NCBI GenBank assembly: GCA_001777055.1
Contig: MFCX01000034.1
Coordinates: 1-17,951, forward strand
Length of the DNA stretch: 17,951 nt
Direction of reading: 5' to 3'
DNA from: Candidatus Daviesbacteria bacterium RIFCSPHIGHO2_02_FULL_39_12
Lineage (GTDB): Bacteria > Patescibacteriota > Microgenomatia > Daviesbacterales > UBA10151
In this document: piece after piece, positions 7,064 to 13,918 of the stretch
How the letters are laid out: the number at the start of each line of letters is the position of its first letter
How positions within the stretch are numbered: the stretch's first letter is position 1
The notes under the pieces: model-generated
Told to the model about the DNA's origin: nothing
Seen by the model: the letters and a program-made list of their open reading frames with translations, nothing else
Database searches by the model: none
Translations under genes and position numbers: made by a program

Positions 7064-8766
7064 ATAATATTTTTATACAACTAGCTACCATACTTGGCGC
7101 TTCATCCGCAGTAGGTTATATCACCCATAAATTAAAACTGCCGATTTTAATTGCCTATCTGTTGGTGGGTTTAATGATTGCAACTATTACTTTGTTTGAT
7201 GTCAAGCAATTTGAAGTTTTGCATTTTCTGCCGGAAATCGGGATAGCTTTTGTGTTGTTTTTGGTTGGAATGGAGCTTGACTTAAGGGAAATTAAATCTT
7301 TGGGTAAGCCTATTTTGATGGCATCTACTTTACAAATTATCATTTCTACAATTGCCGGATACGCGATTGCGGGATTTTTGGGTTTTGGGACCGTGGAATC
7401 CCTCTATTTAGGGATAGGGCTTGCATTTTCATCCACTATAGTTGTTATTAAGTTATTACTTGAGAAAAACGATTTGACCTCGCTTTACGGAAAACTTTCT
7501 GTAGGCATCTTGCTTTTTGAGGATTTAATAGCAGTTATGATTTTACTGGGTTTAACCATTTCACCCTCTCTTTTGAATTTAGGGTTTCAGCAGTTGTTTC
7601 CCGTTGTTACTGCCTTTTTGAAAATAATCCTGATTTTCGGAGCAACCTTAGTTATTAACAGATATGTATTATCCGGAATTTTTAATGCTGTTTCAGAATC
7701 TCAGGAATTGTTATTTTTGTCTGCCATAGCCTGGTGTTTTATATATGTAGCGTTTGCGCTTTCCCTGGGTTTTTCAGTGGTTATAGGAGCATTCTTGGCA
7801 GGTGTTGGTCTGGCTTCATCCCCTTACCATTACCAAATTCAAGGTAAGATAAAGCCGTTAAGAGATTTTTTTGTGGCTTTGTTTTTTGTTTATTTAGGAA
7901 CACAAGTGAATTTCTCACAAGTTACAGCAGCTCTACCAACTATTTTGGCATTTACCCTTTATGCGGTTTTAGTAAAACCCATTATCTTTTTACTTGTTTT
8001 AGGCAGTTTCGGTTTTAGAAAACATACTATGTTTCAAGCTGCAGTTAATTTATCCAATATTTCAGAATTTTCCCTGATTATTCTTTTGGTTGGTTTACAA
8101 ATGGGATTAGTTTCAAGCGCTTCGTTAACTGTAATAGCGGTTTCTTTAATTGTCTCAACCATTATTTCATCTTTGATGATTGCCAAATCAGGTTATTTAT
8201 ATAAATATATCCGCTCATTTGTTAATTTTTTTGAAAGAAAAAATTACCGTCATTTTTCCGATAAATTAGAGTCACAGGAACTTTTAGACCATGTTGTTTT
8301 AATTGGAGCTCACCGGGTGGGAGGACAAGTGGTGCAACTGCTGAAAAGAGAAAAAGCGCCTTTTATTGTACTGGATTTTAATCCCGCTCAGGTAGAAAGA
8401 CTATTAAAAGAAGATATCAGTGTAATCTATGGTGATATGGGGGATCCGGAGATTTTAGACAGCCTTAATTTGGGAAATGCCAAAATGGTTATATCTACCT
8501 CTCCGGATATTGCAGATAATAAACTCTTGCTTGAAGACTTGAAATTAAGGGGCGTGAATATTCCGGTTATTGCCAGGGCTGAAAGCGTCAAGCAAGCACG
8601 GAGCTTGTATAAATTAGGAGCAGATTATGTCATTATTCCGGAGGTTTTAGCAGGGGATGTATTGTTGAATTTGCTGCGCGATCATTTAAATAGTAAAGCC
8701 TTCTTTAAAGACAGGCCCAGAATTGAACTGGAAAAACTCTCCCGCAAAACTTTAGCTTGGGAATAA
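7060..8766 (+). CDS. Kef-type cation/proton antiporter (CPA2) with RCK/TrkA-N domain
   Basis: 568 residues. The first ~380 form the Na+/H+ exchanger fold with about 12 hydrophobic segments, including LKLPILIAYLLVGLMI, FLVGMELDL, SSTIVVIKLL and FEDLIAVMILLG, all typical of CPA2. The C-terminal ~160 residues (from about 405) are a TrkA-N/RCK domain, a regulatory nucleotide-binding fold: VVLIGAHRVGGQVV, then the acidic strand end FIVLDFNP, GDMGDPEIL, and ISTSPDIADNKLL. The dinucleotide motif reads GAHRVGG where GxGxxG is common, so the third position is His. The likely role is K+ or Na+ exchange for H+ across the inner membrane. No TrkA-C domain follows. ATG overlaps the upstream stop by 4 nt. 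The gene is a natural end of the run that began at 2594. Confidence 0.94.
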   Translation: MNNIFIQLATILGASSAVGYITHKLKLPILIAYLLVGLMIATITLFDVKQFEVLHFLPEIGIAFVLFLVGMELDLREIKSLGKPILMASTLQIIISTIAGYAIAGFLGFGTVESLYLGIGLAFSSTIVVIKLLLEKNDLTSLYGKLSVGILLFEDLIAVMILLGLTISPSLLNLGFQQLFPVVTAFLKIILIFGATLVINRYVLSGIFNAVSESQELLFLSAIAWCFIYVAFALSLGFSVVIGAFLAGVGLASSPYHYQIQGKIKPLRDFFVALFFVYLGTQVNFSQVTAALPTILAFTLYAVLVKPIIFLLVLGSFGFRKHTMFQAAVNLSNISEFSLIILLVGLQMGLVSSASLTVIAVSLIVSTIISSLMIAKSGYLYKYIRSFVNFFERKNYRHFSDKLESQELLDHVVLIGAHRVGGQVVQLLKREKAPFIVLDFNPAQVERLLKEDISVIYGDMGDPEILDSLNLGNAKMVISTSPDIADNKLLLEDLKLRGVNIPVIARAESVKQARSLYKLGADYVIIPEVLAGDVLLNLLRDHLNSKAFFKDRPRIELEKLSRKTLAWE

Positions 8767-8801
8767 ATTTTCTGGTGTGGTACTAATGTCCTTTAGTAGT
8801 G

Positions 8802-9213
8802 ATGAATTTCAAAAACACAATCCTTACTGCCTTAGGCTTCGTTATTTTATATAACTTCCTATTTTTATTTTGCTTTTTTTATTACTCTCTCAAGTAGAAC
8901 CCTGTCTTTAGAAAATTAACACAAAATTTTCTGAGTAGTATTGGTGAGCGTACAATTGTTTCTCTAGTGATGTTTATTGTTTTATTGGGATTTGGTTTGC
9001 TCAAAATAGCCAGTAGGATAAGAAGTGAGGAGGGTACTTGTTTATACCTTACGTTTTGTGTTGTATGCGGACGCTTATGGTTTAACAAGAGCTAGGGTAT
9101 TTGGTTTTATCTTCCTAATTTGGTTGAGTATAATTCTTATTATTTTTCTTTTTAGAATATTTGGGGAGCTGAAACAGAAGTGGCTTTTTACAAGCACCTT
9201 TATTTTGGACTAG
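8802..9213 (+). pseudogene. Remnant of a DUF4173/DUF4153-like membrane protein
   Basis: From ATG 8802 one frame reads a hydrophobic segment (LGFVILYNFLFLFCFFYY), hits TAG at 8895-8897, and goes on in the same frame to a second hydrophobic stretch (IVSLVMFIVLLGFGLLKIA). A shift of frame near 9025 then gives VLYADAYGLTRARVFGF followed by FLIWLSIILIIFLFRI, which matches the (E/D)AYGLTRxR signature and next membrane helix of DUF4173 proteins as I recall them. At least one stop and one frameshift break it, and the family is normally much longer. The 5' half is the least secure part. Confidence 0.45.
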
Positions 9214-9499
9214 AGCAACTTTGGAGCAGTTAGGTTTGCACTTTAAGTATCTGGAGAGTAGATATTATATGTATGGATATTGCGCTAAGCCAAAACAATG
9301 GTAGGTTTTTAATCTCAGTGAATTTAAGGCCGTCACAAATTTGGTTTGTCGGAAAACTGAGGGTGAAGGTTTCAATCCCTTATTTTATAAACTGCAAGAT
9401 CTTAAGAGTGAAGTTAAAAAAATTGAAAATAGGGTAAGTGCAGAGATTCGTCAAAACACTCCTTTGGATAGATCCACCAAACCACCCCTGTTGCGTTAG
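9173..9499 (+). pseudogene. Unidentified open segments, probably gene remnants
   Basis: One frame is open from 9173 to 9499 apart from a TAG at 9302-9304, with no usable start. The first part contains TRATLEQLGLHFKYLESRYY and GYCAKPKQW; the second contains EFKAVTNLV and a charged helical stretch KLQDLKSEVKKIENRVSAEI that may form a coiled coil. The composition looks protein-like, but I do not recognise a family. They lie between the DUF4173-like remnant and the antitoxin fragment, in a stretch with no intact gene, so decay is the simplest reading. Confidence 0.3.
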
Positions 9500-9508
9500 T
9501 GGTATACT
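9500..9508 (+). promoter_or_regulatory. Extended -10 promoter of the antitoxin remnant
   Basis: TGGTATACT: a TG-n extension (9500-9502) joined to a near-perfect -10 box TATACT (9503-9508). No good -35 hexamer sits at the right distance, as is normal for extended -10 promoters. The box ends 7 nt before ATG 9516, so the transcript would start at or next to the start codon. Confidence 0.55.
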
Positions 9509-9515
9509 AATAAAC

Positions 9516-9686
9516 ATGCGTAAAGTATTTAGAAACGGTAATTCTTTAGCTGTAACAGTTCCCAAGGCTTATGCCCATCAGTTGAGTATAAGAAGCGGAT
9601 CGAAGGTGGAGTGGAGTAAAACAGAAGAAGGTTTATTACTCAAAAATATAAAAGAAAGACAATTATTGATAAAGCTGCAGCTTTGA
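9516..9686 (+). pseudogene. MazE/AbrB-type antitoxin, 3' end replaced by deletion
   Basis: MRKVFRNGNSLAVTVPKAYA, then GSKVEW and GLLLKNI, is a nearly complete SpoVT/AbrB swapped-hairpin DNA-binding domain (about residues 1-47), the kind found as antitoxin in toxin-antitoxin pairs. The last nine or so residues (RQLLIKLQL) are an out-of-frame reading of the Doc toxin sequence that follows, so the native C-terminus and the toxin's N-terminal half are gone. Antitoxins of this type usually bind their own promoter; the extended -10 promoter lies directly in front. The domain itself could still be made and could fold. Confidence 0.7.
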
Positions 9687-9889
9687 TGCATTCTGTAATA
9701 AATAACTATCCGTTTTTAGATGGAAATAAAAGAACTTCATTTTTTTCGGCTATCCTATTTTTAGAATATAATGGTCGGAGTGTGGAATTTAAAAGGAAAG
9801 AAGGGGTGAAATTTGCTATGAAAGTTCATAATCAAAGATGGACAGTTGAACAAATCTCCTGGTGGCTAAAAGAACATTCTATTAAATGA
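9653..9889 (+). pseudogene. Doc/Fic-type toxin, C-terminal half with catalytic His replaced
   Basis: In the frame ending at TGA 9887-9889 the DNA reads IIDKAAALMHSVINNYPFLD and then GNKRTSF, FLEYNGRSVEF and so on. This matches the back half of Doc (death-on-curing) proteins of the Fic fold, whose motif is HxFxDGNKRT. Here the first motif residue is Tyr (TAT), not His (CAT), a single-base change that should abolish AMP/phosphate transfer. The N-terminal half is missing. The 3' end overlaps the first ATG of the tgt pseudogene by 4 nt. Confidence 0.75.
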
Positions 9890-10873
9890 ATAAATTTAAA
9901 ATTCTACATAAAAGCGGAAAGGCAAGAGCGGGGAAGCTGGAAACGCCACATGGGGTCATTGATACCCCCAACTTTATCCCTGTTGGCACCCAGGCTTCTG
10001 TCAAGGCCTTATCCGTCAGAGATTTAAAAGAAATCGGGGCACAAATAGTTTTGGTAAATACTTATCATTGTTACAGAAGAAGGTGTAATTTTCCAGTCTC
10101 ATCTGGACGGTTCCAAACACCTGCTTAGCCCTGAATCCTCTATGCAAATTCAAGCCAATTTAGGAGCAGATTTAATTGTTGCTTTTGATGATCATGAGTC
10201 CGCCCGATTTGATCATGATCAAACCCTTAAATCTTTGGAACTAACCGAGAGATGGGGTTTAAGAAGCGCAGCTTCGAAGACACCTTCGAGGTGGATTAGT
10301 TAGGCACCTGTCCTTTATGGAGTAGTACACGGGGGTAAATTTAAGGATTTACGTATTAGATCTGCCTGTTTTACGGATAAGCACTTTGATGCTATTGCCA
10401 TCGGCGGAATTTATGAAGATCGAGAAACTATGAATAAAATTATAGACTGGACTGTTGATAATATATCTGATGAAAAAGTCGGGCACATGTTAGGTGTTTC
10501 AGAAATAGAAAATCTTTTTGATGCAGTTGAGCGGGGAATGGATTTATTTGATTGCGTGGCTCCGACCAGGCGCGCCAGACACGGCTTTTTATATACTTTA
10601 GGTGGAAAAGGAGAAACGGGTATAAATATTAGATTATCTAAGTATTACTTAGACAAAAAGCCAATTGATCCTAAATGCAATTGTTACACTTGTCAAAATT
10701 ACTCCCGTGCCTATTTACGTCATCTCTATATAGCAGAGGAATTGTTATATCACACTCTTTCTACCTATCATAACTTATATTTTATTTTAAATTTGATGAA
10801 AATGATAAGACAGGCAATTGCAGAGGGAAGATTAGATAAGCTGAAAGGCCAACACCTTCCAGGCGGGCTTTGA
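9886..10873 (+). pseudogene. tgt: tRNA-guanine transglycosylase, broken by deletion, frameshift and repeat insertion
   Basis: Tgt exchanges guanine at tRNA position 34 for a queuine precursor. The first part (9886-10066) reads GKLETPHGVIDTPNFIPVGT to QIVLVNTYH. The match then jumps to TEEGVIFQSHLDG in another frame from about 10070; about 43 residues expected between, including the DSGGFQ loop with a catalytic Asp, are absent. That second frame continues to 10873 but meets TAG at 10301-10303, inside a palindromic repeat. The 3' part keeps the nucleophile region (DLFDCVAPTRRARHG), the Zn ligands (CNCYTC plus His) and AYLRHLY. The last residues (GQHLPGGL) come from the palindrome at 10851-10933. 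It cannot give active enzyme. Confidence 0.92.
10281..10308. repeat. Palindromic repeat copy in the tgt pseudogene
   Basis: CACCTTCGAGGTG (10281-10293), spacer GATTAGTTAGG, then CACC. The first arm and the spacer correspond to the repeat in the pseudouridine synthase gene (spacer 8 of 11 identical), but the second arm is cut short. It lies between WGLRSA and LYGVVHGG of the tgt reading frame, where typical Tgt proteins have unrelated sequence, and it supplies the in-frame TAG at 10301. Confidence 0.65.
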
Positions 10874-10933
10874 CCCGCTTCGCCTGCGAAGCTCGCTTCG
10901 CGAAGCGAGCGAGGCGAGCTCCTGGAAGGTGTT
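10851..10933. repeat. 83-bp nested palindromic element
   Basis: The outer arms AACACCTTCCAGG (10851-10863) and CCTGGAAGGTGTT (10921-10933) are perfect 13-bp inverted repeats. At the centre GCTCGCTTCG/CGAAGCGAGC (10891-10910) is a perfect 20-bp palindrome. The flanks GACCCGCTTCGCC and GCGAGGCGAGCT reappear in the element at 15971-16081. The element forms the 3' end of the tgt remnant and separates it from the convergent zinc-ribbon gene. No T-run follows either side, so it is not a classic terminator, although a hairpin this strong could stop or protect transcripts. Confidence 0.8.
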
Positions 10934-10950
10934 CCATGGTTTACTATACC

Positions 10951-11229
10951 TTAAACTACCGGAACAGAAGGCCCGCCTTGATTCGCGTCAGGCGAGGCAG
11001 GTTCGCCTTGTCCGCCGGCTTGACCGGGAGGACAGGTACAACTTGTCTGGTTTTGTCCGCAAGCGCTGCAGCTGCCTGCTTGTGCCGGATTGCCGCAAGT
11101 CATACATTTTTCTTCCTGAACAGGTTCCGTGACAGGTTCCGAAACCGGAGCAGCAGACTGTTGCGGTTCAGGCGCGGGCGTTGAACTAATCGGGTCATTG
11201 CCGGTTGGCTGATTATTTTGATCATCCAT
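10951..11229 (-). CDS. Small Cys-rich zinc-ribbon-like protein with Pro/Gly-rich tails
   Basis: 92 residues. An acidic, Pro-rich N-terminal region (1-40) is followed by CxxC-x8-CxxC-x6-CxC (C42, C45, C54, C57, C64, C66), a likely zinc-binding knuckle or ribbon, then a Gly/Pro-rich tail (67-92). No membrane segment. The start at 11229 is supported by the only strong Shine-Dalgarno site I find in the window (GAGGGGAGGTG, 10 nt upstream). Function unknown. The tail is encoded by unusually GC-rich, repeat-like DNA next to the palindrome at 10851-10933, so it may be partly repeat-derived. It is divergent from the LytR_C-domain gene. Confidence 0.72.
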   Translation of the reverse strand: MDDQNNQPTGNDPISSTPAPEPQQSAAPVSEPVTEPVQEEKCMTCGNPAQAGSCSACGQNQTSCTCPPGQAGGQGEPASPDANQGGPSVPVV

Positions 11230-11239
11230 AGTTTTTATT

Positions 11240-11250
11240 CACCTCCCCTC
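11240..11250 (-). promoter_or_regulatory. Strong Shine-Dalgarno site of the zinc-ribbon gene
   Basis: On the minus strand GAGGGGAGGTG stands 10 nt before ATG 11229. It is notable because most genes here show no ribosome-binding sequence, and it fixes the start of the small protein. Confidence 0.75.
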
Positions 11251-11258
11251 TGCACATT

Positions 11259-11288
11259 AGTTTAACCAAATATATCTTGCATGGTCAA
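11259..11288 (-). promoter_or_regulatory. Promoter of the zinc-ribbon gene
   Basis: On the minus strand TTGACC (11288-11283), an 18-nt spacer, then TAAACT (11264-11259). Transcription would start about 20-25 nt before ATG 11229, leaving room for the Shine-Dalgarno site. Its -35 box touches that of the divergent promoter on the plus strand. Confidence 0.5.
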
Positions 11289-11306
11289 GTAGTTTTTGTC
11301 TACACT
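11277..11306 (+). promoter_or_regulatory. Promoter of the LytR_C-domain gene
   Basis: TTGCAT (11277-11282), an 18-nt spacer, TACACT (11301-11306). The -10 box ends 6 nt before ATG 11313, so the mRNA is predicted to be leaderless. It makes the TTG at 11277 impossible as a start, since that codon is part of the -35 box. Confidence 0.6.
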
Positions 11307-11312
11307 AATAAT

Positions 11313-12359
11313 ATGAGTGCAAAACTTGCCTCGATCCATTGGCAAACTATTCAGTCTAAAAAAAGAGTTGCAAAAAAAACCAGATTGGCCGTCACAATTT
11401 TTCTTTTTATTTTTGTATTGCTTTTTATTGCCCAGCTAATTAAGTTTACAAAAGCCTTATATAGTCCCTGGAGCGAGAGTAGAGTGAACCGCGCTTTTGT
11501 CTGGCAGGGGGATTTTAATATCAATCTGGTTATCCGCGCCAAAGATATTTCCTTACTTAACTTTAATCCGAAAGATCAAAAAATCACCGTCATCCCTTTA
11601 CCTGATTTAACTTATCTTGAAGCAACTCAAGGTTTTGGTAAATGGTTGTTATCTTCGATTTATGATTTAGGTCAGTCTCAAAAGGATCTTGGCGGAGGCA
11701 ACCTGTTAAAAGCAAGCCTGTCTGTCCTTTTCGGCTTGCCTGTTGACGGATTTTTAGATGTTTCCGCCGCATTTCCCCAAAAAAGAGGGGCAGAGGTTAT
11801 AACTGACATTAGGAAGAGCTTTTTTGCCGGTTTTGCGCTTTTGCCCGGTTTAAAAACAGACTTGACGCCATTGGAACTGCTTAGACTAAACTTAGGGCTA
11901 GCCTCTGTTCGTTTTGATAAGGTAATAAAGATAGATTTAGAAACATTTGGAGTTTTAAACGAGGAAAGTTTAGCCGATGGAACAAAAGTTTTAATGATTG
12001 ATCCGCTGCAACTGGATGTTGTATTGCCTAATTTGGCCGATCCTACAATTAAAACAGAACATAAAACAATTGCCATTTTTAATGCCACCGATCATCCCTA
12101 CCTTGCTAAAAAGTGGGCCCGTCTAATCAGCAACATCGGGGCAGATGTGATTATTACTGCAAGCAATGATACCAAATTGCAAACAACACAAGTGTTAGGG
12201 GAAGACTCAGAAACCTTGGACAGATTAAGACAAATTTTTCAGCCAGCCTGTAGTAGTGGAAAAGATGAGGGTATTTGTGGTAAAATTGACCCGGCAATGA
12301 ATTCTTCATCCAGAGCTCAAATTAACATTTTCCTTGGTGAGGATTTTGCTCAGCCATGA
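11313..12359 (+). CDS. Membrane-anchored LytR C-terminal-domain protein (divergent LCP-like)
   Basis: 348 residues from ATG 11313. A basic cytoplasmic start (residues 1-24) is followed by one transmembrane helix (about 25-43, LAVTIFLFIFVLLFIAQLI), an extracytoplasmic middle region (60-230), and a LytR_C domain (about 255-345, HKTIAIFNATDHPYLAKKWA and so on). The middle part keeps LCP-like elements in order (NLVIRAKDISLLNFNPKDQK, ITVIPLPD, GGGNLLKASLSVLFGLPVDG) but I do not see the acidic and arginine motifs of true LCP ligases, so catalysis is doubtful. A role in the cell envelope is inferred. It overlaps the next gene by 4 nt. Confidence 0.8.
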   Translation: MSAKLASIHWQTIQSKKRVAKKTRLAVTIFLFIFVLLFIAQLIKFTKALYSPWSESRVNRAFVWQGDFNINLVIRAKDISLLNFNPKDQKITVIPLPDLTYLEATQGFGKWLLSSIYDLGQSQKDLGGGNLLKASLSVLFGLPVDGFLDVSAAFPQKRGAEVITDIRKSFFAGFALLPGLKTDLTPLELLRLNLGLASVRFDKVIKIDLETFGVLNEESLADGTKVLMIDPLQLDVVLPNLADPTIKTEHKTIAIFNATDHPYLAKKWARLISNIGADVIITASNDTKLQTTQVLGEDSETLDRLRQIFQPACSSGKDEGICGKIDPAMNSSSRAQINIFLGEDFAQP

Positions 12360-13066
12360 TTTTGGGGATAATTCTTTTTATACTGGTTATCGCAATTTCC
12401 TTTATTTTGGCCGTGCAGTCAATGAAGGATTATCAGGAAATTCCCTCTCAAACAGGCGAGGAGTATGGAGTATTTTTGATCCGAAAACCATACCAATTTA
12501 GCCCGGATCTTTTAACCTCCTTTCATGCAGACTGTTTAGATTCCGGTTTAGTGATTAGTTTTGAAAGACTGGTAAAAGGAACTAAATCAGCTCTGCTGGT
12601 GTACGGACCAAAAAAGTTACTCATAAACCATAAAAATATCTTAGATCTGTTAGAGCTGGAAGATTATGCAGCAAATGTTCAAGAAGGTATTTTAGCTTGG
12701 GAAGTTGGGATGAAGAGTGGTAAGGCGCATGCGGAAGATGTTAAAAATTATTTTAAAAAGTTTCCTCTTTTGTCGGAAGAGGAACAATTTTGGTGGCAGT
12801 TGGTTTTGTCTGCAAATAAAGATTTATCAAACCCGAGAAAATCTTTTCAAGCTCAAATAAGAGCAGTTCTGTTTAGTCCTGATCAAAACAAAAGAATGAA
12901 TCTGGCACAAACTTTACAAAATTTAGTACCCGGTAAATTAACCAAATTACCTAAAGCTTTCTCCGATGCGCAAATTATTGATTTTTATCAAAAAAGGAGT
13001 TTAAGGAAGGATGGCAGGAATCCCTTATTGGCAAGTGATGAGATTTTACAACTGCTTAGCCTTTAG
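12356..13066 (+). CDS. Conserved-looking hypothetical protein with one N-terminal membrane helix
   Basis: 236 residues. A strongly hydrophobic start (MILGIILFILVIAISFILAV, residues 1-20) is a signal anchor; the rest is soluble, mixed alpha/beta, with GTKSALLVYGPKKLL in the middle and a helical, Lys-rich C-terminal third. I do not recognise a domain. The ATG overlaps the LytR_C gene stop (ATGA), so the two are co-translated and may work together in the envelope. The orientation of the soluble part cannot be told from sequence alone. The 3' end overlaps the end of the convergent TPR gene by 4 nt, leaving no room for a terminator. Confidence 0.75.
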   Translation: MILGIILFILVIAISFILAVQSMKDYQEIPSQTGEEYGVFLIRKPYQFSPDLLTSFHADCLDSGLVISFERLVKGTKSALLVYGPKKLLINHKNILDLLELEDYAANVQEGILAWEVGMKSGKAHAEDVKNYFKKFPLLSEEEQFWWQLVLSANKDLSNPRKSFQAQIRAVLFSPDQNKRMNLAQTLQNLVPGKLTKLPKAFSDAQIIDFYQKRSLRKDGRNPLLASDEILQLLSL

Positions 13067-13800
13067 GTGATTTGTTCATCTCCGATTTCTGCTTGATCTT
13101 CATCTTCATTTTGGTTGTCTATCGGCGTTAAAATATCAGTCACCAGGCTATCATCAGAATTTTCCAAAAATGAAGGCTGGTTTTTAAACCGCTTGCTTCT
13201 GTAGGTTTCTTTTATCAGTACTGCCAAACCATTGATCCGTACCGATTTAATGAAAAGATCATACTTATTGCCTCCACGAAGCAATCTTAACAGATGATGG
13301 CTAGTATCATCCGGCAATACTCCCAGATAATTTTCATAAGCATCAACGACGGTAATTTTTCTATTTTTAATGAGGATTGAAACCTGCATACCGCAATATG
13401 CTTTGGATAATTTTTGCGGCTCGGCTACTTTTAGAAGGTTGACAATTTTTGTTTTGCCCGGTTCTTGTAAAAATAGGGAAGCGGATAACTTGGATGTGCC
13501 GTTTGGATGAATTATGTAATCGCCTTTTTTAGCGGGCTTAAAAGATTTAATTATTTTTAAGTTTTTTAAAGCAATCGGGTTATATGGATCTATTTTAATT
13601 GCTTCAGAATAATATTTTTTAGCTAAATTGTTTTTGCCCATTTCCATATAAACCCGGGCTAAGCGGTTTAAGGTGTCGGCGTTTACAGGAGCTAGCTTGA
13701 GGATTTGTTTATTTAACTTAAGGGCATCATCCCATCGGCAATCCAATGCAGCATCAATTGCCAGTTTGGCGAGGTTTTGTGACTCCAAATTATCGTCCAT
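13063..13800 (-). CDS. TPR-repeat protein with an uncharacterised C-terminal domain
   Basis: 245 residues. Residues about 8-80 hold two tetratricopeptide repeats (WDDALKLNKQILKLAPVNAD, then ARVYMEMGKNNLAKKYYSEA, IKIDPYNPIALKNL). Residues about 95-205 form a compact domain with VVDAYENYLGVLPDDTSHHL and RLLRGGNKYDLFIKSVRING, which resembles in style small HIRAN-like or ligand-binding folds but is not one I can name. The C-terminus (215-245) is acidic and probably disordered. No membrane or signal segment, so cytoplasmic. A strong promoter lies immediately upstream and is divergent from that of yebC. Its role is unknown; TPRs mediate protein contacts. Confidence 0.8.
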   Translation of the reverse strand: MDDNLESQNLAKLAIDAALDCRWDDALKLNKQILKLAPVNADTLNRLARVYMEMGKNNLAKKYYSEAIKIDPYNPIALKNLKIIKSFKPAKKGDYIIHPNGTSKLSASLFLQEPGKTKIVNLLKVAEPQKLSKAYCGMQVSILIKNRKITVVDAYENYLGVLPDDTSHHLLRLLRGGNKYDLFIKSVRINGLAVLIKETYRSKRFKNQPSFLENSDDSLVTDILTPIDNQNEDEDQAEIGDEQIT

Positions 13801-13812
13801 CTATAGTTGCAA

Positions 13813-13842
13813 AGTATAAAAGTATTTGAACTCGCTTGTCAA
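13813..13842 (-). promoter_or_regulatory. Promoter of the TPR gene
   Basis: On the minus strand TTGACA (13842-13837), an 18-nt spacer, TATACT (13818-13813): close to consensus. The -10 box ends 12 nt before ATG 13800, leaving a leader of only about 5 nt and no ribosome-binding site. Confidence 0.7.
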
Positions 13843-13903
13843 TGTTTTGGGTTTATTTCGAGCGATGAACCTTCAAAACAAACTTGTCCCTTTAGTTGCA
13901 TGA

Positions 13904-13909
13904 TATAAT
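13904..13909 (+). promoter_or_regulatory. -10 box of the yebC promoter
   Basis: A perfect TATAAT at 13904-13909, 9 nt before ATG 13919. No convincing -35 hexamer lies at 16-18 nt. The start codon lies within about 3 nt of the predicted transcription start, so the mRNA is leaderless or nearly so. Confidence 0.6.
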
Positions 13910-13918
13910 CTTCAGGAT

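Noticed and set aside
8843..8881. T-rich stretch after the antiporter gene considered as a terminator
   Set aside because: No stable GC-rich stem precedes the T-runs; it is better read as codons of a hydrophobic segment in the membrane protein remnant.
10301..10303. Possible recoding of TAG in tgt
   Set aside because: The same gene also has a large deletion and a frameshift, and the TAG lies in an inserted repeat. Other genes in the window end normally with TAG, TAA or TGA.
10851..10933. Nested palindrome considered as an intrinsic terminator
   Set aside because: Neither strand has a T-run after the stem, and the element shares modules with another repeat, so a dispersed repeat is the better explanation.
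10870..11184. Plus-strand open frame of 104 codons rich in Arg and Ala
   Set aside because: It is the opposite-strand shadow of the zinc-ribbon gene and of GC-rich repeat DNA; the minus-strand gene has a strong ribosome site and a Cys motif.
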